DNA of 64,000 nucleotides from CALFVT01 sp039989855 (GTDB lineage Bacteria > Pseudomonadota > Alphaproteobacteria > Caulobacterales > Maricaulaceae): contig JBDXGZ010000018.1 in NCBI GenBank assembly GCA_039989855.1, positions 107,814 through 171,813 of the forward strand. The letters are read 5' to 3'. Each line of letters starts with the position of its first letter. Within the stretch, counting starts at the first letter, position 1. Both the position numbers and the translations under genes were made by a program. Below the pieces are notes generated by a model. The model did not search any database. It was not told the DNA's origin and was given only the letters and a program-made list of their open reading frames with translations. Below, piece after piece: positions 52,131 to 62,049 of this stretch.

Positions 52131-53096
52131 ATGAAAAAGATATTCAAATGGGGCGGCTTATCTCTAATAGGGGCTATAATATTAATGCTCGGAAGCGCTT
52201 ACGCTCCTGACACAGACACTGAAGCCATGCGCGCCAAATACGGCGGAGAACAGGCGCGGTTCGTTCAAATGGTGAGCGGCGCCAATGTCCATTACCGCGA
52301 CCAAGGCCCAAAAGATGCGCCTGCTATCATTATGATCCACGGCATGAGTTCTCATCTTCAAACATGGGAGCCTTTGATTGCGCAAATGGGCGACACGTAC
52401 AGAATTTTATCACTAGACTTACCAGGGTTTGGCTTAACAGGGCCGAATCCAACGGGTGACTATGGTCCAACTGTTTATACCCAAGCCGTCTTAACCGTTA
52501 TGGATGAAGCTAAGATCGATAAAGCGATTATCGTCGGTAACTCTATGGGGGGATGGACAGCATGGCGTATGGGGCTATCACATCCTGAGCGCGTAAAGGG
52601 TTTGGTTTTACTCGATCCGTGGGGCGCCCCGGGCGAGAACAACGAGAAAAGCAATCTTGCCTTTAAATTAATGGCCTCACCCATCGGTAGAGCCTTGATG
52701 CCTCATTTCACTCCCAAATCCATCGTCAAACAATCCATTCTACAATCTGTAGAAAAGGACGAAATCGTCACAGACGAAATGGTCGAGCGCTATTATGAAC
52801 TCACCCGTTACCCCGGCAACCGGCAAGCAACTATAGACGCGATGAAAGTTACGGATGATTTATCAGCATGGTCAAATATCAACACACTCAAAAGTCCCGT
52901 TCTTATAATTTGGGGACGTGAAGACCAGCTTATTGATGTCTCTCGTTCAGAGGCGTTTGCTGCCGAGCTTGAGGGTGAGGTCATCATTATTTACGACAAT
53001 GTCGGACACCTCCCGATGGAAGAAGTCCCCGCAGATGTGGCGCGTGACATCAAATCTTGGTGGAACGCGCAGCCATTAGAGGCCGCGCAGCCCTAA
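52131..53096 (+). CDS. Alpha/beta hydrolase, membrane-anchored
   Basis: A 321-residue protein with one N-terminal hydrophobic helix (about 8-24) and an alpha/beta-hydrolase domain. The oxyanion strand is MIHGMSSHLQTWEP, the nucleophile elbow is VGNSMGGWTAW (Ser in GNSMGG), an Asp follows in LIIWGREDQLID, and the His is in NVGHLPMEEVP. All three catalytic residues are present. It could be an esterase, lipase or epoxide-hydrolase-like enzyme; the substrate is not indicated. Confidence 0.87.
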   Translation: MKKIFKWGGLSLIGAIILMLGSAYAPDTDTEAMRAKYGGEQARFVQMVSGANVHYRDQGPKDAPAIIMIHGMSSHLQTWEPLIAQMGDTYRILSLDLPGFGLTGPNPTGDYGPTVYTQAVLTVMDEAKIDKAIIVGNSMGGWTAWRMGLSHPERVKGLVLLDPWGAPGENNEKSNLAFKLMASPIGRALMPHFTPKSIVKQSILQSVEKDEIVTDEMVERYYELTRYPGNRQATIDAMKVTDDLSAWSNINTLKSPVLIIWGREDQLIDVSRSEAFAAELEGEVIIIYDNVGHLPMEEVPADVARDIKSWWNAQPLEAAQP

Positions 53097-53174
53097 GCGT
53101 TTAAATATGCAATAAAGGCAAATGCTGATGCGTAAACTTCGCACTTTAATCATCCCTGAAGCTCTAGCCGTAGC

Positions 53175-55121
53175 TTAATCGCGGCGCTTTTTGCGTTTGA
53201 ACTTACCGTCTGTGGGTGGTTTGCCTTTGGGCTTTTTACCCTTTTTCTTGCCAGTGTCTTTGCGCGAATTATAACCGTCATCTTTGCCGCGTTTAGAGCT
53301 TCTATCTTGACCCCAATCATTGCCCTTACTTTTATCTTTGGATTTACCTTTGGGCTTATCCTTGCCCCAATCGCCATCGCTGTCTTTAGACCGAGAGCGG
53401 TTTTTCTTGGGATATTTAGATTTATCGCGCGGTTTATATTCGGGCTTATTATCTGGGGCGCTAAAGTCGGGCGCGCCTTCAAGGCGGCTGGCGGTAATCG
53501 CTTTTTCGATCTTACCTTCCGCGCCTATCGCCTCAACAAAGCGCGACGCGCCGTCATTAGACAGCTCGATAAAGGTACGGGTTTCGCTGATTTTAATCAC
53601 GCCAATGTCGCGCTTTTTAAGACCACCCGATTTACATAGCATCGGCAATATCCACCGCGGTTCCGCCTTTTGCTTGCGGCCCAAATTAAGCGAGAACCAC
53701 ACGCCATCTTCAAAATCGCTACGGCTGCGAGATTTACGCTCGCCGCGTTCACCGCGGCCCCCGTCGCGGCCTTTACGATCACGGCCACCGCTCTCAGGAT
53801 CATAAGTCGGCACACCGAGCAATTCTTCAGGGGCGGCGCGGGACGCGCGGAAACTGCGTAGGAATAGCGTTGCAATCGTTTCAGGCGACGTGGCATTAAG
53901 CAATTGCGCAACCATTTCACGCTCGGAATTTGTCACCTCGTCGTGAATTACTAGAGACTCGATAAGCCGTTCATTATCTTTAGCTAAAACATCAGCAGCG
54001 GACGGCGGCGGCCCCCATTCAGCGGTCACTTTTGCGTCACGTAACAAACGTTCCGTTTTGCGGCGGCCATTATGCGGCACGATCAAAGCACTAACGCCTT
54101 TACGGCCCGCACGACCCGTACGGCCCGAACGGTGAAGCAAAGCTTCGCGGTTTTTCGGGATAGAGGCATGAATAACCAAACCCAAGTCAGGCAAATCAAG
54201 CCCCCGCGCCGCTACATCTGTCGCGACACAAACACGGGCGCGCCCATCGCGTAATGACTGTATGGCGGAGCTTCGTTCTTTTTGCGAAAATTCTCCTGAC
54301 AAGGTCACGACGGAAAACCCGCGGTTGGTAAAGCGCCGCGTCATACGGTTCACCGCAACTCGCGTATCGCCAAAGACGATGGCATTTTTTGCGTCATAAT
54401 ATTGCAGCACATTTATGATCGCATTTTCTTGATCATTTTTATTCACCATGAGCGCACGGTAGGTAATGTCCACATGTTGCGGCGCTTCGCTGACCGTATT
54501 AATCCGCACCGCATTTGATTGGTAAGTCTCGGTTAAGCGCGCGATTGATTTCGACACGGTCGCACTAAACATAAGCGAGCGGTGGTCTTCGGGCGCGGCC
54601 CCAAGAATGAGCTCGAGCTCTTCGCGGAAGCCCATCTTGAGCATTTCATCAGCCTCATCAAGGACAATAGCGCGTACATCTTCCATCACTAAAGACCCGC
54701 GCTTAATATGATCACACAGACGCCCTGGTGTGCCGACAACTATATGCGCCCCGCGGCTAAGCGCACGACGTTCGTCGCGCATATCCATCCCGCCAACACA
54801 AGTGGCGAGTTTCGCACCCGCTGGACGGTAAAGCCATTCCAGCTCTTTCTTAACTTGCAAAGCCAGTTCGCGCGTCGGGGCAATCGCAACGGTCAACGGA
54901 CTGTCCGCAGGCGGCAAGGCCAGATCATCCCCAAGGATTGTCGGTGCTAAAGCCAAACCAAAGGCAACGGTTTTACCTGATCCTGTCTGAGCGGAAACCA
55001 AAAGGTCGCGTTGTTCGTGACCGGGTTTTGTGACCGCCGCTTGTACGGGAGTCAGCGTTTCATAGCCGCGCGCGGCTATAGCATCGGCCAATGCCGGATG
55101 AATATGTGTTAGGTCTGTCAT
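53175..55121 (-). CDS. DEAD-box RNA helicase with DbpA-type RNA-binding domain
   Basis: An ATP-dependent RNA helicase. The 648 residues have the Q motif (GYETLTPVQ), motif I AQTGSGKT, motif Ia PTRELALQ, motif II DEAD, motif III SATVS and motif VI HRSGRTGRAGRKG. The linker is followed by a DbpA-type RNA-binding domain (about 470-550: VWFSLNLGRKQKAEPRWILPMLCKSGGLKKRDIGVIKI). The tail is an extended Lys/Arg/Gly-rich stretch, a common feature of DeaD/CsdA-like helicases. Start is ATG 55121 (TDLTHIHPAL); the frame to 55163 is not needed. Likely role in ribosome assembly or cold adaptation. Confidence 0.93.
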   Translation of the reverse strand: MTDLTHIHPALADAIAARGYETLTPVQAAVTKPGHEQRDLLVSAQTGSGKTVAFGLALAPTILGDDLALPPADSPLTVAIAPTRELALQVKKELEWLYRPAGAKLATCVGGMDMRDERRALSRGAHIVVGTPGRLCDHIKRGSLVMEDVRAIVLDEADEMLKMGFREELELILGAAPEDHRSLMFSATVSKSIARLTETYQSNAVRINTVSEAPQHVDITYRALMVNKNDQENAIINVLQYYDAKNAIVFGDTRVAVNRMTRRFTNRGFSVVTLSGEFSQKERSSAIQSLRDGRARVCVATDVAARGLDLPDLGLVIHASIPKNREALLHRSGRTGRAGRKGVSALIVPHNGRRKTERLLRDAKVTAEWGPPPSAADVLAKDNERLIESLVIHDEVTNSEREMVAQLLNATSPETIATLFLRSFRASRAAPEELLGVPTYDPESGGRDRKGRDGGRGERGERKSRSRSDFEDGVWFSLNLGRKQKAEPRWILPMLCKSGGLKKRDIGVIKISETRTFIELSNDGASRFVEAIGAEGKIEKAITASRLEGAPDFSAPDNKPEYKPRDKSKYPKKNRSRSKDSDGDWGKDKPKGKSKDKSKGNDWGQDRSSKRGKDDGYNSRKDTGKKKGKKPKGKPPTDGKFKRKKRRD

Positions 55122-55345
55122 TATAATCTTTCGAGCGCGTAAGCCGCGTCCCATACGGGGCAACAGCCGCCCCGTCTAGTGTTTAGTTTGCACAAGCTGC
55201 ATACCAAGCTATATACACTGCGAATGACGATCAAAGATGTAAGCTCAAAACAAAGAATATACTCTTGTCATGCCCACAAGTCATATGACAAAAGTTTACG
55301 CAACAACCAGAGTCAAATCACGGAACACATCATCAGGATAAATTA

Positions 55346-56554
55346 ATGCAAAACTTCACACGTAGAACCGTTATTGGAACGGCTTTATCCGCCACAGGAC
55401 TGACGGTTGTCGGCGGGTTGACGTCTTGTAAAGCTAAGACTGGCCCTTCTTTGCCTACCAAAAGCCTTTTAACAGAAAATAGTCTTCTTGATAATATTGG
55501 AGTTTTACGCGCCCCCGATAAAAATGGCGTCAGACTACCTAAGGGATTTAGCTCCCGTATTATTGCGCGGTCTTCGGAGCCTGTTGTCAGCGCCTCTGAT
55601 TATATATGGCACGGAGCACCGGACGGCGGGGCGGTCTTTGAAACGGAAACGGGCGGTTGGATATATACGTCCAACGCCGAGCTGTCTGAAGGTCGGGGCG
55701 GTGTTGGCGCTTTAGTTTTTGATAAGTCAGGTGACGTCATAGATGCCTATTCGGTCTTGTCGGGAACCACCCGAAATTGCGCGGGCGGCGCGACACCTTG
55801 GGGGACATGGCTGTCTTGTGAAGAAACAACAGGCGGCTGGGTTTGGGAGTGCGACCCAAAGGGTATAAAACCTGCCATAAAAAGGCCCGCCTTAGGCGCG
55901 TTTAACCATGAGGCTGTTGCGGTTAATCCTGACACAAATATTATTTACCTAACAGAAGATCGCCAGGACGGTCTGTTTTACAGATTCATCCCCGACACAC
56001 TCTCAAGTGACGGCCTGCCTGATTTATCGCGTGGAACATTACAGGCTGCCATTGTTGACCCGCAGACAAAGTCCGTGACGTGGGCTGATGTTCCCGATCC
56101 GCTTGCACTAGAAATACCAACACGCCAACAAGTCACGAACGCGACGCCCTTTAAAGGCGGAGAAGGGATTGTCTATTACGACAATGTCGTCTCTTTCGTC
56201 ACTAAAGGCGACGATAGGATATGGGCCTACCAGACTGACCATGAAATCATGAGTGTCATCTATGATCACGCCACATCGGAAACACCCATTCTTAGCGGCG
56301 TTGATAATGTGACAGTTTCCAAAGACGGAGAGCTTATTATCAGTGAAGATGGTGGAGACTTGCAAATTATAGCCGTCACAGCATCAGGACGTTTGCTGCC
56401 CCTCATGCAGCTCGTTGGGCATGACGCGTCAGAGGTTACAGGCCCCGCCTTTTCACCAGACGGGAAACGTCTCTACTTTAGCTCTCAGCGCGGAACGGAA
56501 GGATCTTCCAAAGCAGGTATAACTTTTGAAGTCACAGGGCCGTTTCACCGCTAG
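55346..56554 (+). CDS. PhoX-like (DUF839) exported protein
   Basis: A 402-residue Tat-type precursor: the N-terminus has TRRTVIGTALSATGLTVVGGL, a twin-arginine signal. The mature part resembles the DUF839/PhoX family, with APDGGAVFET, GGATPWGTWLSCEETTGGW and FNHEAVAVNP stretches, and a beta-propeller-like pattern. PhoX enzymes are calcium-dependent alkaline phosphatases; many DUF839 proteins are uncharacterised. A palindrome-rich leader precedes the gene. A phosphatase activity is inferred from family and not shown. Confidence 0.82.
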   Translation: MQNFTRRTVIGTALSATGLTVVGGLTSCKAKTGPSLPTKSLLTENSLLDNIGVLRAPDKNGVRLPKGFSSRIIARSSEPVVSASDYIWHGAPDGGAVFETETGGWIYTSNAELSEGRGGVGALVFDKSGDVIDAYSVLSGTTRNCAGGATPWGTWLSCEETTGGWVWECDPKGIKPAIKRPALGAFNHEAVAVNPDTNIIYLTEDRQDGLFYRFIPDTLSSDGLPDLSRGTLQAAIVDPQTKSVTWADVPDPLALEIPTRQQVTNATPFKGGEGIVYYDNVVSFVTKGDDRIWAYQTDHEIMSVIYDHATSETPILSGVDNVTVSKDGELIISEDGGDLQIIAVTASGRLLPLMQLVGHDASEVTGPAFSPDGKRLYFSSQRGTEGSSKAGITFEVTGPFHR

Positions 56555-56560
56555 GGTTTT

Positions 56561-58669
56561 TCAACCATAGGATATATTGGCGTCATCATTTATATTCGTC
56601 CACCTATCCATCATCTCAGTGACCTTACTAATCGCAATAGGTTTTGAAAGATAATCATCCATACCATGATCCAGACAGGCTTGCTTATCGCCTTTTAAAG
56701 CGTGCGCCGTAACGGCAACAATCGGCGTATGAGGACGGTTTAATTTCGCTTCCAATTCACGAATAGCGAGTGTGGCCTCATGACCATTTAATTCTGGCAT
56801 CGAAACATCCATTAAAATAATTTTCGGCGAGAGCAGTTTCCACTTATCAACGGCTAAGCGACCATTCTCCACAATTTTGAACGAAACTCCCAATTCCTCC
56901 ATAATATATTTAATGAGCATCTGATTGACCTCATTATCTTCTGCAATCAGCACATCGACTCGTGAAGTTTCAGGAGACTTTAAAAGCTCGATTTTATTAT
57001 CGCTCACCATGGCTGCGCCACTTGGGGACGGTTCTACGTCGCTTGCTTCTGTAACAGTGCTGGCCTTAAGCGTCGTCCCCGATGAGTATGAGGTTGAATT
57101 TGAGATGGCTGTTGACAGGGTTCGTAATAGCTCTTGCTGGCGCGCAGGCTTAGTTAAGTATCCTTCAACACCACTATTTTTCAAACGCAGTTTCAGCCCA
57201 TCATTATCAACAGACGTATAGATAATGATGGGGATATGTTTGTAAATATCATGTGCCTTAACGGTCAAGATAAAGTCTTCACCCGTCATCTCTGGCATTT
57301 GATAATCAACAATGATGAGATCAATAGGAATGTTTTTTTCCTGAGCCCGCGCTAAAACAACAAGTCCTTTTTTAGCGGAATCAACAGATATACATTTGCA
57401 TATATCACTCGTCAGTTGCTCTTTTAAGATATAGTGGTTCGTCATGATATCATCGATGATTAAAATATTACCGCGAATGGGAACGGGGTTTTTAACCGTC
57501 GTTTGGGCAACTGTCTCTGTTACAGCCAGTTCGATTTCAACCGTAAAAACCGATCCTTTACCTAACTCACTTTCCGCCGTAATTTGACCGTTCATAAGTC
57601 CCGCTAAATTACTTGCAATTGTAAGGCCCAGGCCTGTGCCTTCATATTTCCGCGTTATGCTGCCGTCTGCCTGACTAAATTTTTCAAAAACATGCGACAG
57701 CTGCTCTTCTTTAATCCCTATACCTGTATCGCTAACCGCTATAGTCAGCATTGCCTTTTGGTCTATTACCGTGCCACTCACATTGATTAACACGTGACCT
57801 TCATGTGTAAATTTAAGCGCGTTACCCACCAAATTTGTCAAAATTTGCCGAACACGCCCAACGTCTCCAATATATGTGTGAGGCAAATCTGGATCAATAC
57901 GCAAAAGCAAGTCCACGCCTGTTTCCGCCGCCGCCGTTGCCAATAGTGAAGTAACGTCTTCAAGGCTTTCCCTCAGCAAAAAGGGCGCACTATCGAATTC
58001 AATATGACCCGCTTCAATTTTTGAAAAATCAAGGATATCATTGATAATTGTGAGCAAAGCTTGACCTGATCGGTCGATCGTTTGAACAAATTCTAATTCA
58101 CGAGAGCCAAGCTGGCACGTTGCCAATAATTGAGCCATGCCCATAATGCCGTTCATGGGTGTACGGATCTCATGGCTCATATTAGCAAGAAATTCGGATT
58201 TAGCTTTATCCGCTTTTTCGGCCTTTAGCTGAGCTGTTTTTAAATCCGTTATGTCTGAGAACGTTAAAACACGACCACTCTCACGCCAAGGCCTAGATGT
58301 AGACTTTATCCATCGATCATCGTTTAAAAGAATTTCATCTGAAAAGGCCGTTCTATTACGAATATTTTCCCTGACCATTCCTTTAATTTCAAGACGGTTT
58401 TTCTCTTTATCCTCTACGGACGTTTCCTTTCTCAAAGAAAAAATCACATCAAAAAGGTCATCTTTGTCTTTTCCAATGAGCGTAAAATCGTCGCCCACGC
58501 CGAGAATTTTTCTAAACCCAATATTCTCATAGACACACTCACCATCTTCCAAAATAATGAAAGCTGTGCTCATTGTATCAAGAGCCTCAGTCAAAATTTC
58601 ATTAAGTTCAATAATGGCTGCTATATTGTCTTGGTCGATATGCGTCTCATTTACGCTCTTATCTATCAT
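56561..58669 (-). CDS. Hybrid sensor histidine kinase with two receiver domains
   Basis: A 702-residue cytoplasmic signalling protein. An N-terminal PAS-like sensor (about 20-150) ends in a short coiled coil. HisKA (about 155-220) has the phosphorylated His in NMSHEIRTPMNG (about 166). HATPase follows with TNLVGNALKFTHEGHV, SDTGIGIKEEQLSHVFEKF and GTGLGLTIAS. Two receiver domains end the chain: REC1 with VDYQMPEMTG and REC2 with MDVSMPELNGHEA. There is no membrane segment and no HPt domain. The start is ATG 58669, after AGGGG. Signal and output are unknown. The neighbouring PhoX-like gene converges on it. Confidence 0.9.
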   Translation of the reverse strand: MIDKSVNETHIDQDNIAAIIELNEILTEALDTMSTAFIILEDGECVYENIGFRKILGVGDDFTLIGKDKDDLFDVIFSLRKETSVEDKEKNRLEIKGMVRENIRNRTAFSDEILLNDDRWIKSTSRPWRESGRVLTFSDITDLKTAQLKAEKADKAKSEFLANMSHEIRTPMNGIMGMAQLLATCQLGSRELEFVQTIDRSGQALLTIINDILDFSKIEAGHIEFDSAPFLLRESLEDVTSLLATAAAETGVDLLLRIDPDLPHTYIGDVGRVRQILTNLVGNALKFTHEGHVLINVSGTVIDQKAMLTIAVSDTGIGIKEEQLSHVFEKFSQADGSITRKYEGTGLGLTIASNLAGLMNGQITAESELGKGSVFTVEIELAVTETVAQTTVKNPVPIRGNILIIDDIMTNHYILKEQLTSDICKCISVDSAKKGLVVLARAQEKNIPIDLIIVDYQMPEMTGEDFILTVKAHDIYKHIPIIIYTSVDNDGLKLRLKNSGVEGYLTKPARQQELLRTLSTAISNSTSYSSGTTLKASTVTEASDVEPSPSGAAMVSDNKIELLKSPETSRVDVLIAEDNEVNQMLIKYIMEELGVSFKIVENGRLAVDKWKLLSPKIILMDVSMPELNGHEATLAIRELEAKLNRPHTPIVAVTAHALKGDKQACLDHGMDDYLSKPIAISKVTEMMDRWTNINDDANISYG

Positions 58670-58887
58670 CCCCTGATCCCCAACTTGAGACCTTATAATC
58701 TTTCGGTCACCCCGACCTAGCAAATTATTACGCCCAATAAATTTTAACTTTTAATCGTAAAATATTATTAGAGAATCTAAGGTGTTACGATTAATATTTT
58801 ATGAAATTAGACTCTAACCCCCATAGACACGTCCTATCTATACACCCTACCCTTGACGTTCGCCCTTAAGGCGACCACATAGCGCGC

Positions 58888-60264
58888 ATGGTGGATAGAC
58901 CTGACATATCCAAAAACTCCGCAGCTGATGTGAGCGCCCCTAAAGTGATTACGCCAAAAGTGATTACTCTGGGCTGTCGCCTAAATGCCTATGAGAGTAG
59001 CATTATGGCAGGACATGCCCGTGATAATGAGCTCGGCAACACGGTCATTATTAATAGCTGCGCTGTAACCAATAAGGCGGTTGCCGATAGCCGCGCGGCG
59101 GTCCGCAAGGCCAAGCGCAATAATCCCAATGCGCGCATCATTGTCACAGGGTGCGCAGCACAACTTGACCCAAAAGCCTTTGCCGCCATGAGCGAGGTCG
59201 ATCACGTCCTCGGTAATGCTGAGAAAATGGTCGCGCCCAGCTTTGATATAGACGCGCTGACTATGGGCCCAAAAATTCGCGTCAACGACATTATGTCAAT
59301 CACGAAAACCGCTCCGCAATTCATCAGTGGCGGCAACCGCATCTTAGAGAAAAGCCAAAGTCGCACCCGTGCATTTCTGCAAATCCAAAATGGCTGTGAC
59401 CACCGCTGCACTTTTTGTATAATTCCTTATGGTCGGGGGCCGTCGCGCTCTGTCCCCGCAGGTGAAATCGTTGGCCATATTCGCGCCCTAGTCCGCGAAG
59501 GTTTTAAAGAGGTTGTCTTGACGGGGGTTGATCTCTCCTCTTGGGGCGGCGACTTACCCGGTACACCGCCGCTCGGTGACCTTGTGCGCCGCATTTTAAA
59601 GCTCGTGCCAGAGCTGCCACGCTTGCGTCTGTCCTCAATTGACCCCGCCGAAGTTGACGATAGCTTGATGGACGCGCTGATAAATGATCCCCGCATGATG
59701 CCCTATTTGCACCTGTCTATGCAACACGGCGACAATCTGATTTTAAAGCGCATGAAGCGCAGGCATAGCCGCGAAGACGCGGTTGCCCTGTGTAAAACGC
59801 TAAAAGAGGCGCGGCCCGACTTTAGCTTCGGGGCGGATATTATTGCAGGCTTCCCTACGGAAACCGAGACCGCCTTTGAACAAAGCTTATCCATCGTAAA
59901 GCAACTTCCTATATCGTGGCTACATGTATTTCCATATTCGCCGCGCGAAGGAACGCCTGCCGCGAAAATCCCGCCTATTAAAGGCGACATTATTAAAGCC
60001 CGCGCCAAAGCCTTGCGCGAACAGGGCGCACGTATGAAAGCCGCCCATCTAACGCGCCGCATTGGCAGTGTAGACACGGCTCTTTTTGAAGAGGCGGGTG
60101 ACAAAGACAATATGGTCGGACGCCTCCCTGATTTCTCTTTGATAAAACTGGACAAACATCATTCACAAGCTAACCTGACAGCTGCTAACGTGGTTGGCAC
60201 CATGCACCGCGTCAAAGTCACAGGCTCTGACGGAGATTATCTTTTGGGACAATTCCTAGACTAA
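58888..60264 (+). CDS. mtaB: tRNA t6A37 methylthiotransferase MtaB
   Basis: Radical-SAM enzyme adding a methylthio group to t6A37 in tRNA. The 458 residues have the N-terminal UPF0004 domain (TLGCRLNAYESSIM with the first cluster Cys; NSCAVTNKAV; VTGCAAQ), the radical SAM motif NGCDHRCTFCIIPYGRG, and a C-terminal TRAM-like part. Three N-terminal and three SAM cysteines are present. It starts after a GCGCGC leader without strong site, and is followed ten bases later by ftsY, so the two are probably co-transcribed. MtaB rather than MiaB or RimO is favoured by the N-terminal GCRLNAYES. Confidence 0.93.
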   Translation: MVDRPDISKNSAADVSAPKVITPKVITLGCRLNAYESSIMAGHARDNELGNTVIINSCAVTNKAVADSRAAVRKAKRNNPNARIIVTGCAAQLDPKAFAAMSEVDHVLGNAEKMVAPSFDIDALTMGPKIRVNDIMSITKTAPQFISGGNRILEKSQSRTRAFLQIQNGCDHRCTFCIIPYGRGPSRSVPAGEIVGHIRALVREGFKEVVLTGVDLSSWGGDLPGTPPLGDLVRRILKLVPELPRLRLSSIDPAEVDDSLMDALINDPRMMPYLHLSMQHGDNLILKRMKRRHSREDAVALCKTLKEARPDFSFGADIIAGFPTETETAFEQSLSIVKQLPISWLHVFPYSPREGTPAAKIPPIKGDIIKARAKALREQGARMKAAHLTRRIGSVDTALFEEAGDKDNMVGRLPDFSLIKLDKHHSQANLTAANVVGTMHRVKVTGSDGDYLLGQFLD

Positions 60265-60274
60265 GCGATATTAA

Positions 60275-62011
60275 ATGAGCGACGATAAGAAAAAGAAAAA
60301 AGGGTTTTTTTCCCGCGCTTTTGGGCTTAAGTCCAAAGCCGATAAACAAGCCGAAGAGGCCGCGAAACGCGCCGAATCCCAGCAGCGTGTCGATGCGGAG
60401 ATGGCCGCAAGAATGGCCGCGATTAATGCCGCCGCCCTAAAATCAGCGCGTGAACAAGACCTCAAGGATAGCGGGATTGATCTCGCCGCTGACGAAACAG
60501 CGAAAATTGAAGCCGAAGAAAAAGCCCTCGCCGAGCAGCAGGCGAAGAAAGATCTTGAAACCGCGCGGAAACTTACCGCAGAAAAACGCGCCAAAGAGCT
60601 AGAGGCCAAACGGCTAGCCGAAGAAGAAGCGGCTTTTAAAGCATCTGAGGCTGAGCGCAAAGCCGTTGAGGAGAAAGAACGCCAAGCGCGAGACGCAGCC
60701 GATGCCAAGCGAAAAGCCAAAGACGCCGCCCAGCGCCAAGCCGAAGAGGCCGCGCGCTTAAAGGCCGCGAAAGACGCAGACGAAGCCGCGCGCTTAAAGG
60801 CCGAACTGGACGCCCAAGAAAAGCTCCGCCTTGAAAATGAAGCCGCAACTGCGAAAGCCGCCTCCGAGGCCGAAGAAGCCGCCCGTTTAGAAGCCGAGAA
60901 AACCCGCCTTGCAGAGTTAGAGGCCCGTAAAAAACAAGCCGCGGAGCAAGCCGCTAAAGAGGCCGCGCAGGACGAAGAGCGCCGCGCAGCGCAGCGCACC
61001 GAAGACGCGCGTATTGCGGCCGAGTTAGCCGAAGAGCAAGCCGCCCAAAAAGCGGCCCTAAAAGCAGAAAATGATGCCCGTGAGGGTGGGTTCCTCTCGC
61101 GAATTTCCAAAGGCCTCTCGCGCTCAACGTCGACCATGTCGGAAAATATGGCGGCGCTGTTTACCAAGCGAAAGCTTGATAATGAGGCCATCCAAGACCT
61201 TGAAGATCTTTTAATCGGCGCGGACCTTGGTGTCGGCCCGTCCATGAAAGTCTCGGAGATTTTATCCAAAGACCGCTTTAATAAAGACGTCACCGATACG
61301 GAAATTAAAATCGCCCTCGCAGGGGTGATCTCTGATGTTCTTGCCCCGCTCGAAAAGCCGTTGAGCCTGACAGGGGCCAAGCCTGAAATCATGCTCTTTG
61401 TCGGCGTCAATGGATCGGGTAAAACCACCACGCTCGGCAAGATTGCCAAACGCTACGCCGATGATGGTAAGCGCGTTTTAATCGTTGCGGGAGACACCTT
61501 CCGCGCGGCCGCCGATGCGCAGCTTAAAGTCTGGGGAGAGCGCGCAGGCGCGCCTGTCCTGTCCGCCAAGCACGGCGCCGATGCGGCAGGGCTTGTTTAC
61601 GACGCGGTACAAACAGCCAAAGATGAAAATTATGACGTCTTGATGATCGACACGGCAGGACGGCTGCAAAACCGCACGGAGCTGATGGACGAACTCGCCA
61701 AAGTCGTGCGCGTCATTAAGAAACATGACGAAAGTGCGCCGCACCATTCTATCCTCGTGCTCGATGCGACCGTCGGCCAAAATGCCCTGCTGCAAACCGA
61801 AGCCTTCGAGAAGGTCGCAGGGGTCACAGGCCTCATCATGACCAAGCTTGACGGTACGGCAAAAGGCGGCGTCCTTGTGGCCCTATCGGATAAGTTCAAA
61901 CTCCCCATCCACGCCATCGGTATCGGGGAACGCATCGAAGACTTAGAGAATTTCTCCGCCCCCGTCTTCGCCGCCGCCCTCTCAGGCATCGCGCAAGAAT
62001 TGGATGGGTGA
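60275..62011 (+). CDS. ftsY: Signal recognition particle receptor FtsY with long charged N-terminus
   Basis: GTPase receptor for SRP that targets membrane proteins. The 578 residues begin with a lysine-rich membrane-binding stretch (KKKKKGFFSRAFGLKSKADK) and a ~240-residue Ala/Glu/Lys/Arg-rich coiled-coil region (about 25-270). The NG domain follows, with N-domain (TKRKLDNEAIQDLEDLLIGADLG), G1 GVNGSGKTTTLGKIA (about 376-390), G3 DTAGRLQN and G4 TKLDGTAKGG. The end is the usual IGIGERIEDLENFSAPVFAAAL. The A domain is unusually long and repetitive; everything else is typical. A 392-residue opposite-strand frame here is a composition artefact. Confidence 0.95.
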   Translation: MSDDKKKKKGFFSRAFGLKSKADKQAEEAAKRAESQQRVDAEMAARMAAINAAALKSAREQDLKDSGIDLAADETAKIEAEEKALAEQQAKKDLETARKLTAEKRAKELEAKRLAEEEAAFKASEAERKAVEEKERQARDAADAKRKAKDAAQRQAEEAARLKAAKDADEAARLKAELDAQEKLRLENEAATAKAASEAEEAARLEAEKTRLAELEARKKQAAEQAAKEAAQDEERRAAQRTEDARIAAELAEEQAAQKAALKAENDAREGGFLSRISKGLSRSTSTMSENMAALFTKRKLDNEAIQDLEDLLIGADLGVGPSMKVSEILSKDRFNKDVTDTEIKIALAGVISDVLAPLEKPLSLTGAKPEIMLFVGVNGSGKTTTLGKIAKRYADDGKRVLIVAGDTFRAAADAQLKVWGERAGAPVLSAKHGADAAGLVYDAVQTAKDENYDVLMIDTAGRLQNRTELMDELAKVVRVIKKHDESAPHHSILVLDATVGQNALLQTEAFEKVAGVTGLIMTKLDGTAKGGVLVALSDKFKLPIHAIGIGERIEDLENFSAPVFAAALSGIAQELDG

Positions 62012-62049
62012 TGATGCAATTGCGGGTCTCTTATGACTAAAGCCCTAAA

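Noticed and set aside
53128..53178. 16-codon frame after the alpha/beta hydrolase
   Set aside because: Overlaps the helicase 3' end, has no ribosome site and no conserved feature visible.
55264..55291. Pho box for the PhoX-like gene
   Set aside because: The two GTCAT copies are 13 rather than 11 bases apart and the second half is inverted; kept only as a palindrome finding.
60271..61449. Long minus-strand open frame (392 codons) opposite ftsY
   Set aside because: It is Ser/Ala/Arg low-complexity, the antisense of the Ala/Glu/Lys coiled coil, with no ribosome site or family.
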